Of a stretch of 16,813 nucleotides of DNA, positions 6,858 through 13,026 are shown piece by piece. The stretch lies in NCBI GenBank assembly GCA_008501565.1, contig QQUL01000212.1, positions 1-16,813 of the forward strand. The letters run 5' to 3'. The stretch is from Armatimonadota bacterium (GTDB lineage Bacteria > Actinomycetota > Acidimicrobiia > Spongiisociales > UBA5794). The notes beneath the pieces are model-generated. The model was not told where the DNA came from. It saw nothing but the letters and a program-made list of their open reading frames with translations, and did no database searches. The stretch's first letter is position 1; each line of letters starts with the position of its first letter. A program made the position numbers and the translations under genes.

Positions 6858-8612
6858 TCAGTCGCTGAAACGCTCCCGTTTCTGGCCGATCCAGGCCCTG
6901 AATTCACGGATTGGTAAGGAGTTCACGATCTTTTCGATCGGTACCCCGGCCTTGCGGGCTTGAGCCGCTCCCCACGTGACATTGAGCATCTCGGACGTGT
7001 GGTGGGCATCGGTCGAAACGGCGAACATCAGACCCTCGATCCCGAGCACTGTTCTGAGGTTCGTGGCCGAAAGGTCAAGCCGTTGGAGGTGACAGTTGAT
7101 CTCGAGGGCTGTTCCTGTGTCTGCGGCAGCCCGCGCAACCGACTCAACATCGAAACGCACGCCTGGGCGCATACCGATCTTGCGACCGGAGGGATGCCCG
7201 ATCACGTTCACCGCCGGGTTCTCAACCGCGGCAATCAACCTTGCCGTCTGGGTCTCGGGATCAAGGTCGAAGTGCGAGTGAATCGATGCAACCGTGAACT
7301 CGAACACTTCGAGGAAATCGGGATCGTAATCAACCGTTCCGTCAGGTCCGATGTTGAGCTCGGCACCGTGGAAGATCGTCAGCGATGGATATCGCTTCCT
7401 GGCAGCGTCGATGGCCGCCTGTTCCTCCCGGACTCGTTCACGGCTGAGTCCGTTCATGGCGAGGTCTTCGGCATGATCCGTTATCGCCACATACTCAAGT
7501 CCGCGATCTGTGGCGGCTTGCAGCATCTCATCGAGGGTCGAGCGTCCATCGCCTGACCAATCGGTGTGTACGTGGAGGTCACCCCTCAGCATCTCGGCGA
7601 CCACCGGTGTTGGCAACAAGCCAGACGCTGCCGTTCCGATCTCCCCGATACCTTCCCGCAGCTCTGGCGAGATCCATGGAAGTCCGAGAGCCTCGTAGAT
7701 CGATTCCTCGGTGGCAGCGGCTACCACGGCACCGTCATCGATGCGGGAGAGGGAGTATTCGTTGAGCGTGAGCCCACGATCAAGCGCTCGCTGACGCAGC
7801 TCGATGTTGTGACCCTTGGAGCCAGTGAAGTAGAGCAGGGCAGCGCCAAACACTGCGTCTTCCACGACACGGAGGTCAACTTGCATCGCATCGTCGATCA
7901 CGATGCTTGCCTTTGTGTCACCCGATCCCATGATCGCGGTGACACCCGCAAGGGATGTGAATGCCTCGATGACCACCTCGGGTTGACTCGACACGACGAG
8001 GATGTCGATGTCGCCGATCGTTTCGGAAAGCCGTCGCAGGCTCCCTGCATAGGCGATTCGGTTGACAGCCTCGATCCGGCTGAGGTCGTTGATGACTCGC
8101 TGAGCGATCCGCATTGCATCAAAGATCGGGGTTCGCGTCTCATCGGAATGGATACCGAGTAGCTCGATTGAGGTCGCGATCTTTTCCTCGGACTTCTTCC
8201 CGAGACCAGGCAGCGTCCTGAGCGTCTCATCGGAGATCGCCTGCTTGAGGCCCGGAACGTCCACGACACCGAGGTGCTCCTGGAGGGCGAGCACGGTCTT
8301 GGGTCCAAGACCCGGGATCTTCATGAGGTCGAGCATCGTCGATGGGAACCGTTGCTTCAGTCGATCAACCTTGCTGATACTCCCGCTCTCGACGAACTCG
8401 ATGATCTTGCGTGCCGTGCTGTCTCCGACTCCTTCGATCGCCTTGAGCTCCGGAAGTGACATGTCTGCAACGTCAGCTGACGCCGCGTTGATCGCATCTA
8501 TGGCCTTGTCGTATGCCCGGGTCCGGAACGACTGGCTCTGGCCGTCCTCGAGCTTGGTGTAGGCCACCAGCTGTCTGAGAGCCGCGACGACCGCATCGTT
8601 CGAAGGTTTCAT
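6858..8612 (-). CDS. polX: DNA polymerase X family protein with PHP domain
   Basis: A 584-residue bacterial/archaeal-type PolX, used in gap filling during base excision repair. The order is: helix-hairpin-helix 8-kDa-like domain (about 1-150, with IEGVGDSTARKI, IPGLGPKTV and LPGLGKKSEEKI), nucleotidyltransferase palm and fingers, then a C-terminal PHP domain. The palm triad is intact: GDIDIL gives Asp201 and Asp203, and QVDLRV gives Asp246. The PHP metal ligands also look intact: DLHVHTDWSGDG (His347, His349), AITDHAED, GAELNI, SIHSHF, IGHPSGRK, EINCHLQRLDL and STDAHH. In characterised homologues PHP provides 3'-5' exonuclease or AP-endonuclease activity. The start ATG overlaps the exchanger stop in an ATGA, so translation is probably coupled. 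The length matches the family. Confidence 0.96.
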   Translation of the reverse strand: MKPSNDAVVAALRQLVAYTKLEDGQSQSFRTRAYDKAIDAINAASADVADMSLPELKAIEGVGDSTARKIIEFVESGSISKVDRLKQRFPSTMLDLMKIPGLGPKTVLALQEHLGVVDVPGLKQAISDETLRTLPGLGKKSEEKIATSIELLGIHSDETRTPIFDAMRIAQRVINDLSRIEAVNRIAYAGSLRRLSETIGDIDILVVSSQPEVVIEAFTSLAGVTAIMGSGDTKASIVIDDAMQVDLRVVEDAVFGAALLYFTGSKGHNIELRQRALDRGLTLNEYSLSRIDDGAVVAAATEESIYEALGLPWISPELREGIGEIGTAASGLLPTPVVAEMLRGDLHVHTDWSGDGRSTLDEMLQAATDRGLEYVAITDHAEDLAMNGLSRERVREEQAAIDAARKRYPSLTIFHGAELNIGPDGTVDYDPDFLEVFEFTVASIHSHFDLDPETQTARLIAAVENPAVNVIGHPSGRKIGMRPGVRFDVESVARAAADTGTALEINCHLQRLDLSATNLRTVLGIEGLMFAVSTDAHHTSEMLNVTWGAAQARKAGVPIEKIVNSLPIREFRAWIGQKRERFSD

Positions 8613-9538
8613 ATGGACAGGAACACGTAGACACCGAATCCAGCAAGCAGGGCGAGACCCTCAACACGGCTGATCTTCTGCTGGGTAAATGCAAACACAC
8701 CGGCGACGAGCGCTGATCCGACCATGAGGGCGATCAACGGCAAGCCAATTGCCTCGGTCGATCCAGGACCGATCATGGCGGCGAGACCGGCGACGCCAAG
8801 AGAGTTGAAGGTGTTCGATCCGAGCACGTTTCCAAGTATCAAATCGGTCTCCCCGCGCCTGGCGCTGGCGATGGTTGCCGACAGTTCGGGGAGCGAGGTA
8901 CCGACACCGGTGATCAAACCCATGAACAGGACGCTGAGCCCGATCTCCCTGCCGACATTCTGTACTCCGGTGAGGAGAACCTGGGAGGCAATCACCGTCG
9001 CCACCAGAGCGGCCACGCCATAGAGAACCTCAACGCGAACCCGCGACGGCTCGGCGACGATGGCCTCGAGTTCCGATTCGGGGGCATCCGATGTCTTGGA
9101 CCACCTCAGCAACAACAGCAAAGCACCACCCATCGCGGCAAGGAGAATGGCGCCCCCAATTCTCGAGATCGACCCTGAGAAAAGGATGACCGCGAGAAGC
9201 AGGACCGAACCAAGCATGAGAAGGCCTTCGCGCTGGATCACGCGGTATCGGCAGGTGAGTGCGACAAGAAGGCCACCCACACCGAGAACCAGAGTCACAT
9301 TCGCGATGTTCGAGGCGACGACGTTGCTCAGGGCCAGCTCAATGTTGCCATCACCCGCTGCTACTGCCGAGACAGCGAACTCGGGAACGGAAGTGCCGAA
9401 CCCAACAATCACCGCACCGATCACGACGGAGGAGACGCTGAGAACCTTCGCTATGCGGACCGCCGAAAGCACAAGCCTGTCGGCTGCAACGATGAGGATC
9501 ACCAGTCCGGCGACGATCCTCACGATGTCAAGCCACAT
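8609..9538 (-). CDS. Calcium/sodium antiporter (YrbG-type, CaCA superfamily)
   Basis: A 309-residue membrane protein with two inverted halves of about five hydrophobic helices each. The paired alpha repeats are clear: VGFGTSVPEF (45-54) with NVVASNIANVTLVLG in the first half, and GVGTSLPEL with GNVLGSNTFNSLGVAG in the second. In this family the Glu of each P-E-F/L motif and the Asn/Ser residues bind the exchanged cations. The half linker is short and acidic (APESELEAIVAEP), with no regulatory domain. The expected role is Ca2+ exchange against Na+ across the cytoplasmic membrane. A GGGAG ribosome site precedes ATG 9538. It diverges from nhaA, and its stop overlaps the polX start by four bases. 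Confidence 0.94.
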   Translation of the reverse strand: MWLDIVRIVAGLVILIVAADRLVLSAVRIAKVLSVSSVVIGAVIVGFGTSVPEFAVSAVAAGDGNIELALSNVVASNIANVTLVLGVGGLLVALTCRYRVIQREGLLMLGSVLLLAVILFSGSISRIGGAILLAAMGGALLLLLRWSKTSDAPESELEAIVAEPSRVRVEVLYGVAALVATVIASQVLLTGVQNVGREIGLSVLFMGLITGVGTSLPELSATIASARRGETDLILGNVLGSNTFNSLGVAGLAAMIGPGSTEAIGLPLIALMVGSALVAGVFAFTQQKISRVEGLALLAGFGVYVFLSI

Positions 9539-9554
9539 GCATTCTCCCGTTCAA

Positions 9555-9598
9555 GTTCGGCGATGGTAACCCGAGCGGGTTTGCGAGCCATGCCGAAC
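9555..9598. promoter_or_regulatory. Nested inverted repeat upstream of nhaA
   Basis: GTTCGGC-G-ATGG (9555-9566) pairs with CCAT-GCCGAAC (9588-9598), giving 11 bp with one bulged base. Inside it, AACCC (9568-9572) pairs with GGGTT (9577-9581) around GAGC. It lies in the 84-bp gap between two divergent cation antiporter genes. It could be an operator, or a folded leader if the nhaA transcript starts upstream of it. No Rfam class could be matched by eye. Confidence 0.45.
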
Positions 9599-9622
9599 CC
9601 CCGACTATTACTCTGCGGCGCC

Positions 9623-11032
9623 ATGGCCGAAAATCAATATACGATCCACTCGACGTGGCTCGACTCCAATCGCGCGCTACCGAGTCGGTTCATCCGGCCG
9701 GTCCTCCAATTCACACGAATCGAGGCAGCGGGCGGATTCATTCTTCTCATAGCCGCAGCGATCGCCGTGGTGTGGGCGAACTCGCCGTGGTACGAGTCGT
9801 ACTTCGCCCTGTTCGATCATCACATCTCACTTGACCTCGGACTCGTACACATCGATGAATCGGTCAAGCATCTGATCAACGATGGGCTGATGGCTGTCTT
9901 CTTCTTCGTGGTCGGTCTTGAGATCAAGCGGGAACTCGTGGTCGGGGAACTCAACTCGGTGAAGAAGGCCGCTCTTCCTGCAATGGCAGCCCTCGGAGGG
10001 ATGATCGTTCCTGCTGGGATCTACATAGCAATCGTGCTGCTGGGCGGTGCTTCTGAAGCCACACACGGCTGGGGAATCCCCATGGCGACCGATATTGCTT
10101 TTTCCGTCGGCATCGTTGCGCTCCTCGGGTCCCGGGTATCGGTCGGCGCCAAGCTCTTCCTTCTCGCTCTTGCGATCGTCGACGACATCGGGGCGATCAT
10201 CGTCATCGCCGTGTTCTACACCGATGATCTGAACTGGTGGTACCTCCTGGGCGGTGTCGTCGGGCTCGTGGCGATCTACTTGGCACGACGAGCCGGAATC
10301 TGGAGTCTCCTGTTCTATGTCCCGATCGCGTTCGTTGTGTGGGAGCTCTTTCTGGAATCCGGTGTCCACGCAACCATCGCTGGCGTCACCCTCGGCCTCA
10401 TGACCCCGGTGAGACCGAAGTACACGAATGAGGAGTTCAGAGAAAAGGCCGTTGCTGTTCTGGAACGTTGGGACACCAACAGAGCGTCGCCAGATGCCGA
10501 AGCGCGGCTTGACCAGGACGCACTTGAACTCGCTGCTGTCGCGAAGGCATCGGTGTCTCCCCTTGAGCGCCTTGAACACGCTCTTCATCCGTGGTCGTCG
10601 TTCGTCGTCGTTCCTCTTTTCGCTCTTGCAAACGCAGGGGTTCGGTTCATCGGCCACGAAGAGACACTGCTCGATCAGATCCTCAGTCCGGTCGCTCTTG
10701 CCGTTGCCGTAGGTCTTTTGGTCGGAAAGCCGGTTGGGATAACACTCGCCACCTGGCTTGGTGTTCGTTTCAACATGGGTCAGCTCCCTCGTCGGACCAC
10801 GATGAAGACCGTGGTCGGTCTGGGGACGCTCGCGGGTGTTGGCTTCACCGTTTCGCTCTTCGTGACTGAACTTGCATTCTCCAGTCCAATCCTCGCCGAC
10901 GAGGCGAAGCTTGGAATCTTCATTGGCTCTGGCTTTGCCGCTGTACTCGGATACGTGCTGTTGCGGAGGCTTCGCACGCCCCAGGAGCGGTACGACGAGG
11001 CACTCGAGTCCCTGAGCGAGAAGGGCAACTAG
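9623..11032 (+). CDS. nhaA: Na+/H+ antiporter NhaA
   Basis: A 469-residue NhaA, an electrogenic Na+(Li+)/H+ exchanger of the cytoplasmic membrane. Helix I is EAAGGFILLIAAAIAVVWAN; VFFFVVGLEIKRELVVGEL follows. The cation site is intact: GIPMATDIAFSVG gives Asp157 (Asp133 in E. coli) and AIVDDIGAIIVIAVFY gives Asp187/Asp188 (Asp163/164). LFALANAGVRF and GKPVGITLATWL match the later helices, and GFTVSLFVTELAF is typical of the C-terminus. A loop of about 50 charged residues between helix groups and a charged tail (TPQERYDEALESLSEKGN) make it longer than the 388-residue E. coli protein. ATG 9623 is preferred since it leaves a short hydrophilic N-terminus; ATGs at 9563 and 9590 are in frame, but 9563 falls inside the inverted repeat. 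No clear ribosome site is seen. TACTCT at 9609-9614 could be a -10 for a leaderless transcript. Confidence 0.95.
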   Translation: MAENQYTIHSTWLDSNRALPSRFIRPVLQFTRIEAAGGFILLIAAAIAVVWANSPWYESYFALFDHHISLDLGLVHIDESVKHLINDGLMAVFFFVVGLEIKRELVVGELNSVKKAALPAMAALGGMIVPAGIYIAIVLLGGASEATHGWGIPMATDIAFSVGIVALLGSRVSVGAKLFLLALAIVDDIGAIIVIAVFYTDDLNWWYLLGGVVGLVAIYLARRAGIWSLLFYVPIAFVVWELFLESGVHATIAGVTLGLMTPVRPKYTNEEFREKAVAVLERWDTNRASPDAEARLDQDALELAAVAKASVSPLERLEHALHPWSSFVVVPLFALANAGVRFIGHEETLLDQILSPVALAVAVGLLVGKPVGITLATWLGVRFNMGQLPRRTTMKTVVGLGTLAGVGFTVSLFVTELAFSSPILADEAKLGIFIGSGFAAVLGYVLLRRLRTPQERYDEALESLSEKGN

Positions 11033-11045
11033 AACCTCCCCGAGG

Positions 11046-11087
11046 GATTCAGTGTCGAGGATTCACTGTCGAGGATTCACGGTCGCT
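11046..11087. repeat. Three tandem 14-bp repeats between convergent genes
   Basis: GATTCAGTGTCGAG (11046-11059), GATTCACTGTCGAG (11060-11073) and the diverged GATTCACGGTCGCT (11074-11087). Units 1 and 2 differ at one base. It occupies most of the 67-bp gap between the nhaA and methyltransferase stop codons. No T-tailed hairpin is apparent. The 14-bp unit is twice the 7-bp period of the arrays near 12.9 and 15.2 kb. Confidence 0.75.
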
Positions 11088-11099
11088 CGATGGGGACCT

Positions 11100-11978
11100 T
11101 CAGGCCTTGATGCCTCTTCGTCCGATCATGCCTTCCCGGATCCGCTTCTCGGCGAGGGCGATGTAGTCACGATCGAGGTCATAACCGACGTAGTGGCGAC
11201 CGGTTTCGACGGCTGCAACCGCCGTTGAGCCCGATCCAAGGAAGGGGTCGAGCACGAGGTCACCCTCGAACGTGTACAGCTCGATGAGACGCCGTGGGAG
11301 TTCCACCGGGAACGGGGCCGGATGACCGATCCGGCGCGCCGACTCGGGGAGGATGTCCCAGATCGAAATGGTCGCTTCCAGGAACTCCTCCTTGGAGATC
11401 GTGTCGGTACCGGTCCTGACCCGTGCGAACGACCCCTTCGAAGCGACGATGACGTATTCGTGGACATCGCGGAGTGTGGGGTTCTTGGCCGACATCCAGG
11501 ATCCCCACGCACAACTTCCACCGGCAGACTTCGCTTTCTGCCAGATGATCTCACCCCGCAGGTCGAACCCGATTTCCGTCAAGAGCGCGGCAACGTATTG
11601 GTTGAGGGGGATGTAGGGCTTACGACCGAGGTTTGCGACGTTGACCGCAATCCGACCGCCGGGTTCAATGACTCTCCACGATTCTGTGAATACATCCGAA
11701 AGGAGCTTGAGGTACTCCTCAATGTTCAGATCGTCGTCATAGTCCTTACCGACGTTGTACGGGGGTGACGTCACCATCAGGGCAACGCAGTTGTCAGGGA
11801 TCTGCTCCATCGAGGTGGACGATTGACAGAAGACTCTGTCGACGATCGAGGCTGGCGGGTCGACAAGCGGACCGATGTCAAGGTCGTCACGGCGCTGAAC
11901 CATCCGACGGGCATAGAAGTCGGATGCGTCGTGCCCTTCACGTTTCCCGGTACCGAAACTGGCAGTACTTGTCGCCAC
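11100..11978 (-). CDS. Beta-class DNA methyltransferase (N4-cytosine or N6-adenine), orphan
   Basis: A 292-residue adenine-N6/cytosine-N4 DNA methyltransferase. Catalytic motif IV is VTSPPYNVGKDYDD (Ser71-Pro-Pro-Tyr74) near the N-terminus and the S-adenosylmethionine motif I is LDPFLGSGSTAVAA (Asp244) near the C-terminus. That order defines the beta class. SPPY rather than DPPY is commoner in N4-cytosine enzymes but does not settle the base. Between them, GGRIAVNVANLGRKPYIPL and IIWQKAKSAGGSCAWGSW follow, then the probable recognition region and RIGHPAPFPVELPRRLIELY. No restriction endonuclease or specificity gene is adjacent, so it looks like a solitary enzyme with a regulatory or protective role (inference). 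GTG 11978 is chosen because AGGAGG (11983-11988) lies 4 nt upstream. Copy B of the 53-bp element sits 45 bp before the start. Confidence 0.93.
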   Translation of the reverse strand: MATSTASFGTGKREGHDASDFYARRMVQRRDDLDIGPLVDPPASIVDRVFCQSSTSMEQIPDNCVALMVTSPPYNVGKDYDDDLNIEEYLKLLSDVFTESWRVIEPGGRIAVNVANLGRKPYIPLNQYVAALLTEIGFDLRGEIIWQKAKSAGGSCAWGSWMSAKNPTLRDVHEYVIVASKGSFARVRTGTDTISKEEFLEATISIWDILPESARRIGHPAPFPVELPRRLIELYTFEGDLVLDPFLGSGSTAVAAVETGRHYVGYDLDRDYIALAEKRIREGMIGRRGIKA

Positions 11979-12022
11979 AAAGCCTCCTGGCCGCGAACCC
12001 TATCACCAGCAACCCCCGAGGT

Positions 12023-12075
12023 CGCGTACCCAGGGTTCCAGTACCCGCTTTTTACATAGTGGAGCCCACAGAACG
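12023..12075. repeat. 53-bp dispersed hairpin element, copy B
   Basis: The inverted counterpart of 5236-5288, in the gap between pheA and the methyltransferase gene. On the plus strand GGGTTCCAGTA (12033-12043) and TAGTGGAGCCC (12057-12067) form an imperfect stem around CCCGCTTTTTACA. Eight outer base pairs are preserved, followed by one mismatch and two more pairs. Both genes flanking it run on the minus strand, where the element reads with an A-tract, so it cannot act as an ordinary T-tailed terminator for pheA. Confidence 0.8.
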
Positions 12076-12086
12076 AGCTCGAGACG

Positions 12087-12911
12087 CTACGAGACCACGG
12101 CCTTGTAGGAGCCAAGGTTCAGGATGGTGGCTGCGTTCGCCGGTGGAGGTTCGAGAACATGGCGCAAACCCTCGACACCCGGTTCGTGGACGAGATCGAT
12201 GAAGGATCGGTAGTTCCAAGCCGCACCCGCTGGGCGAGACTCAATCCGGGTCAGGTTTGCACCGCGGAGCCCGAGTTCCGTCAATACGAGAGCCAGGGCA
12301 CCGGGGGTGTGGGCAAACGTGACGACGATCGTCGTCTTGTCATCATCCTCGTTGACCTCGGGGTCTCCGACGTGGATGACAACGAAGCGTGTGGTGTTGT
12401 GCGACTTGTCGAGTACGTCTTCTTTGAGCACAACGAGCCCGTGTGCGGCACCGGCGTTGGGGGGCGCCAATGCAGCAATGGTCGGATCGCCACCCTCGGC
12501 GACCTGGCGAACCGCCCCGGCCGTGTCATGCGTCGGAACCGGTTCGATACCGAGTGTGAGGAGCGCGTGCTCCGCCTGGGCAAGTGCCTGCGGATGGCTT
12601 CGCACCTCTTTGATCTGGTCGAGCGATGCCCCCTCGAGACCGTGGAGGGCATGACGAACCTCGACTAGGTGCTCTGCCAGAATCGAGAATCGGACGTGGC
12701 TGTCATCACCGGGCAACCGGTCGAGCACCGGCAGTACCGATCCCGTTGTCGAGTTCTCGACAGGTACGACCAACCGATCGACATCCCCGGCCTCAAGTGC
12801 CGCAAACGCAGACGCAAACCCACGAAACCCAACCAGCTCCCCGCCCGGAAACAACTCCGTGGACGCCTGATGGCTGTAGCTGTGCGGTTCGCCCTGGTAT
12901 CCGATGATCAT
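12087..12911 (-). CDS. pheA: Prephenate dehydratase
   Basis: A 274-residue monofunctional prephenate dehydratase converting prephenate to phenylpyruvate in phenylalanine synthesis. It starts MIIGYQGEPHSYSHQAS, the usual first strand and substrate loop; VVPVENSTTGSV (catalytic-domain hallmark) follows near residue 50, and HNTTRFVVI holds the conserved Thr-Arg-Phe. Residues about 185-274 form an ACT domain, the phenylalanine-sensing module (HTPGALALVL, LTRIESRP, WNYRSFIDL), so feedback inhibition by Phe is expected. No chorismate mutase domain is fused. ATG 12911 fits the family start. It has no ribosome site: the bases just before it read TTCCTCC, like anti-Shine-Dalgarno sequence. The frame stays open upstream through the heptamer array to 13109, but that extension is repeat-coded and overlaps the next gene, so it is not credible. 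No other aromatic-pathway gene is nearby. Confidence 0.94.
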   Translation of the reverse strand: MIIGYQGEPHSYSHQASTELFPGGELVGFRGFASAFAALEAGDVDRLVVPVENSTTGSVLPVLDRLPGDDSHVRFSILAEHLVEVRHALHGLEGASLDQIKEVRSHPQALAQAEHALLTLGIEPVPTHDTAGAVRQVAEGGDPTIAALAPPNAGAAHGLVVLKEDVLDKSHNTTRFVVIHVGDPEVNEDDDKTTIVVTFAHTPGALALVLTELGLRGANLTRIESRPAGAAWNYRSFIDLVHEPGVEGLRHVLEPPPANAATILNLGSYKAVVS

Positions 12912-12930
12912 CGGAGGAAGATAGGGCAGT

Positions 12931-13009
12931 TCAGACGTCGGACGTCGGACGTCGGACGTCGGACGTCGGACTTGTCGGACTTCTGACTTCTGACTTCTGA
13001 CTTCTGACT
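12931..13009. repeat. Heptamer tandem array upstream of pheA
   Basis: Eleven 7-bp units plus a 2-bp insertion, read on the plus strand: TCAGACG, four TCGGACG, TCGGACT, an extra TG, TCGGACT, then four TCTGACT. The first block creates a GACGTC palindrome at each unit junction. The array lies between the Fe-S oxidoreductase stop and the pheA start. Read on the minus strand, the second block is (TCAGAAG)n, the unit of the array at 15196. Confidence 0.9.
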
Positions 13010-13026
13010 TCAGCGAGTGCCGCGAG

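Noticed and set aside
9827..10657. A 276-codon open frame on the minus strand
   Set aside because: Antisense to nhaA, highly charged with no family resemblance; the nhaA frame has all catalytic aspartates.
11100..11978. Part of a restriction-modification or BREX/DISARM-type defence island
   Set aside because: Neighbours are nhaA and pheA, both housekeeping; no nuclease, helicase, PglZ or phospholipase-D gene is present.
12023..12075. tRNA T-arm or tRNA fragment
   Set aside because: GGTTCCAGTACC superficially resembles a T-arm, but there is no cloverleaf, no acceptor stem and no matching anticodon arm; the hairpin pairing explains the sequence better.
12931..13009. CRISPR array
   Set aside because: The units are 7 bp, contiguous and without spacers, and there are no cas genes.
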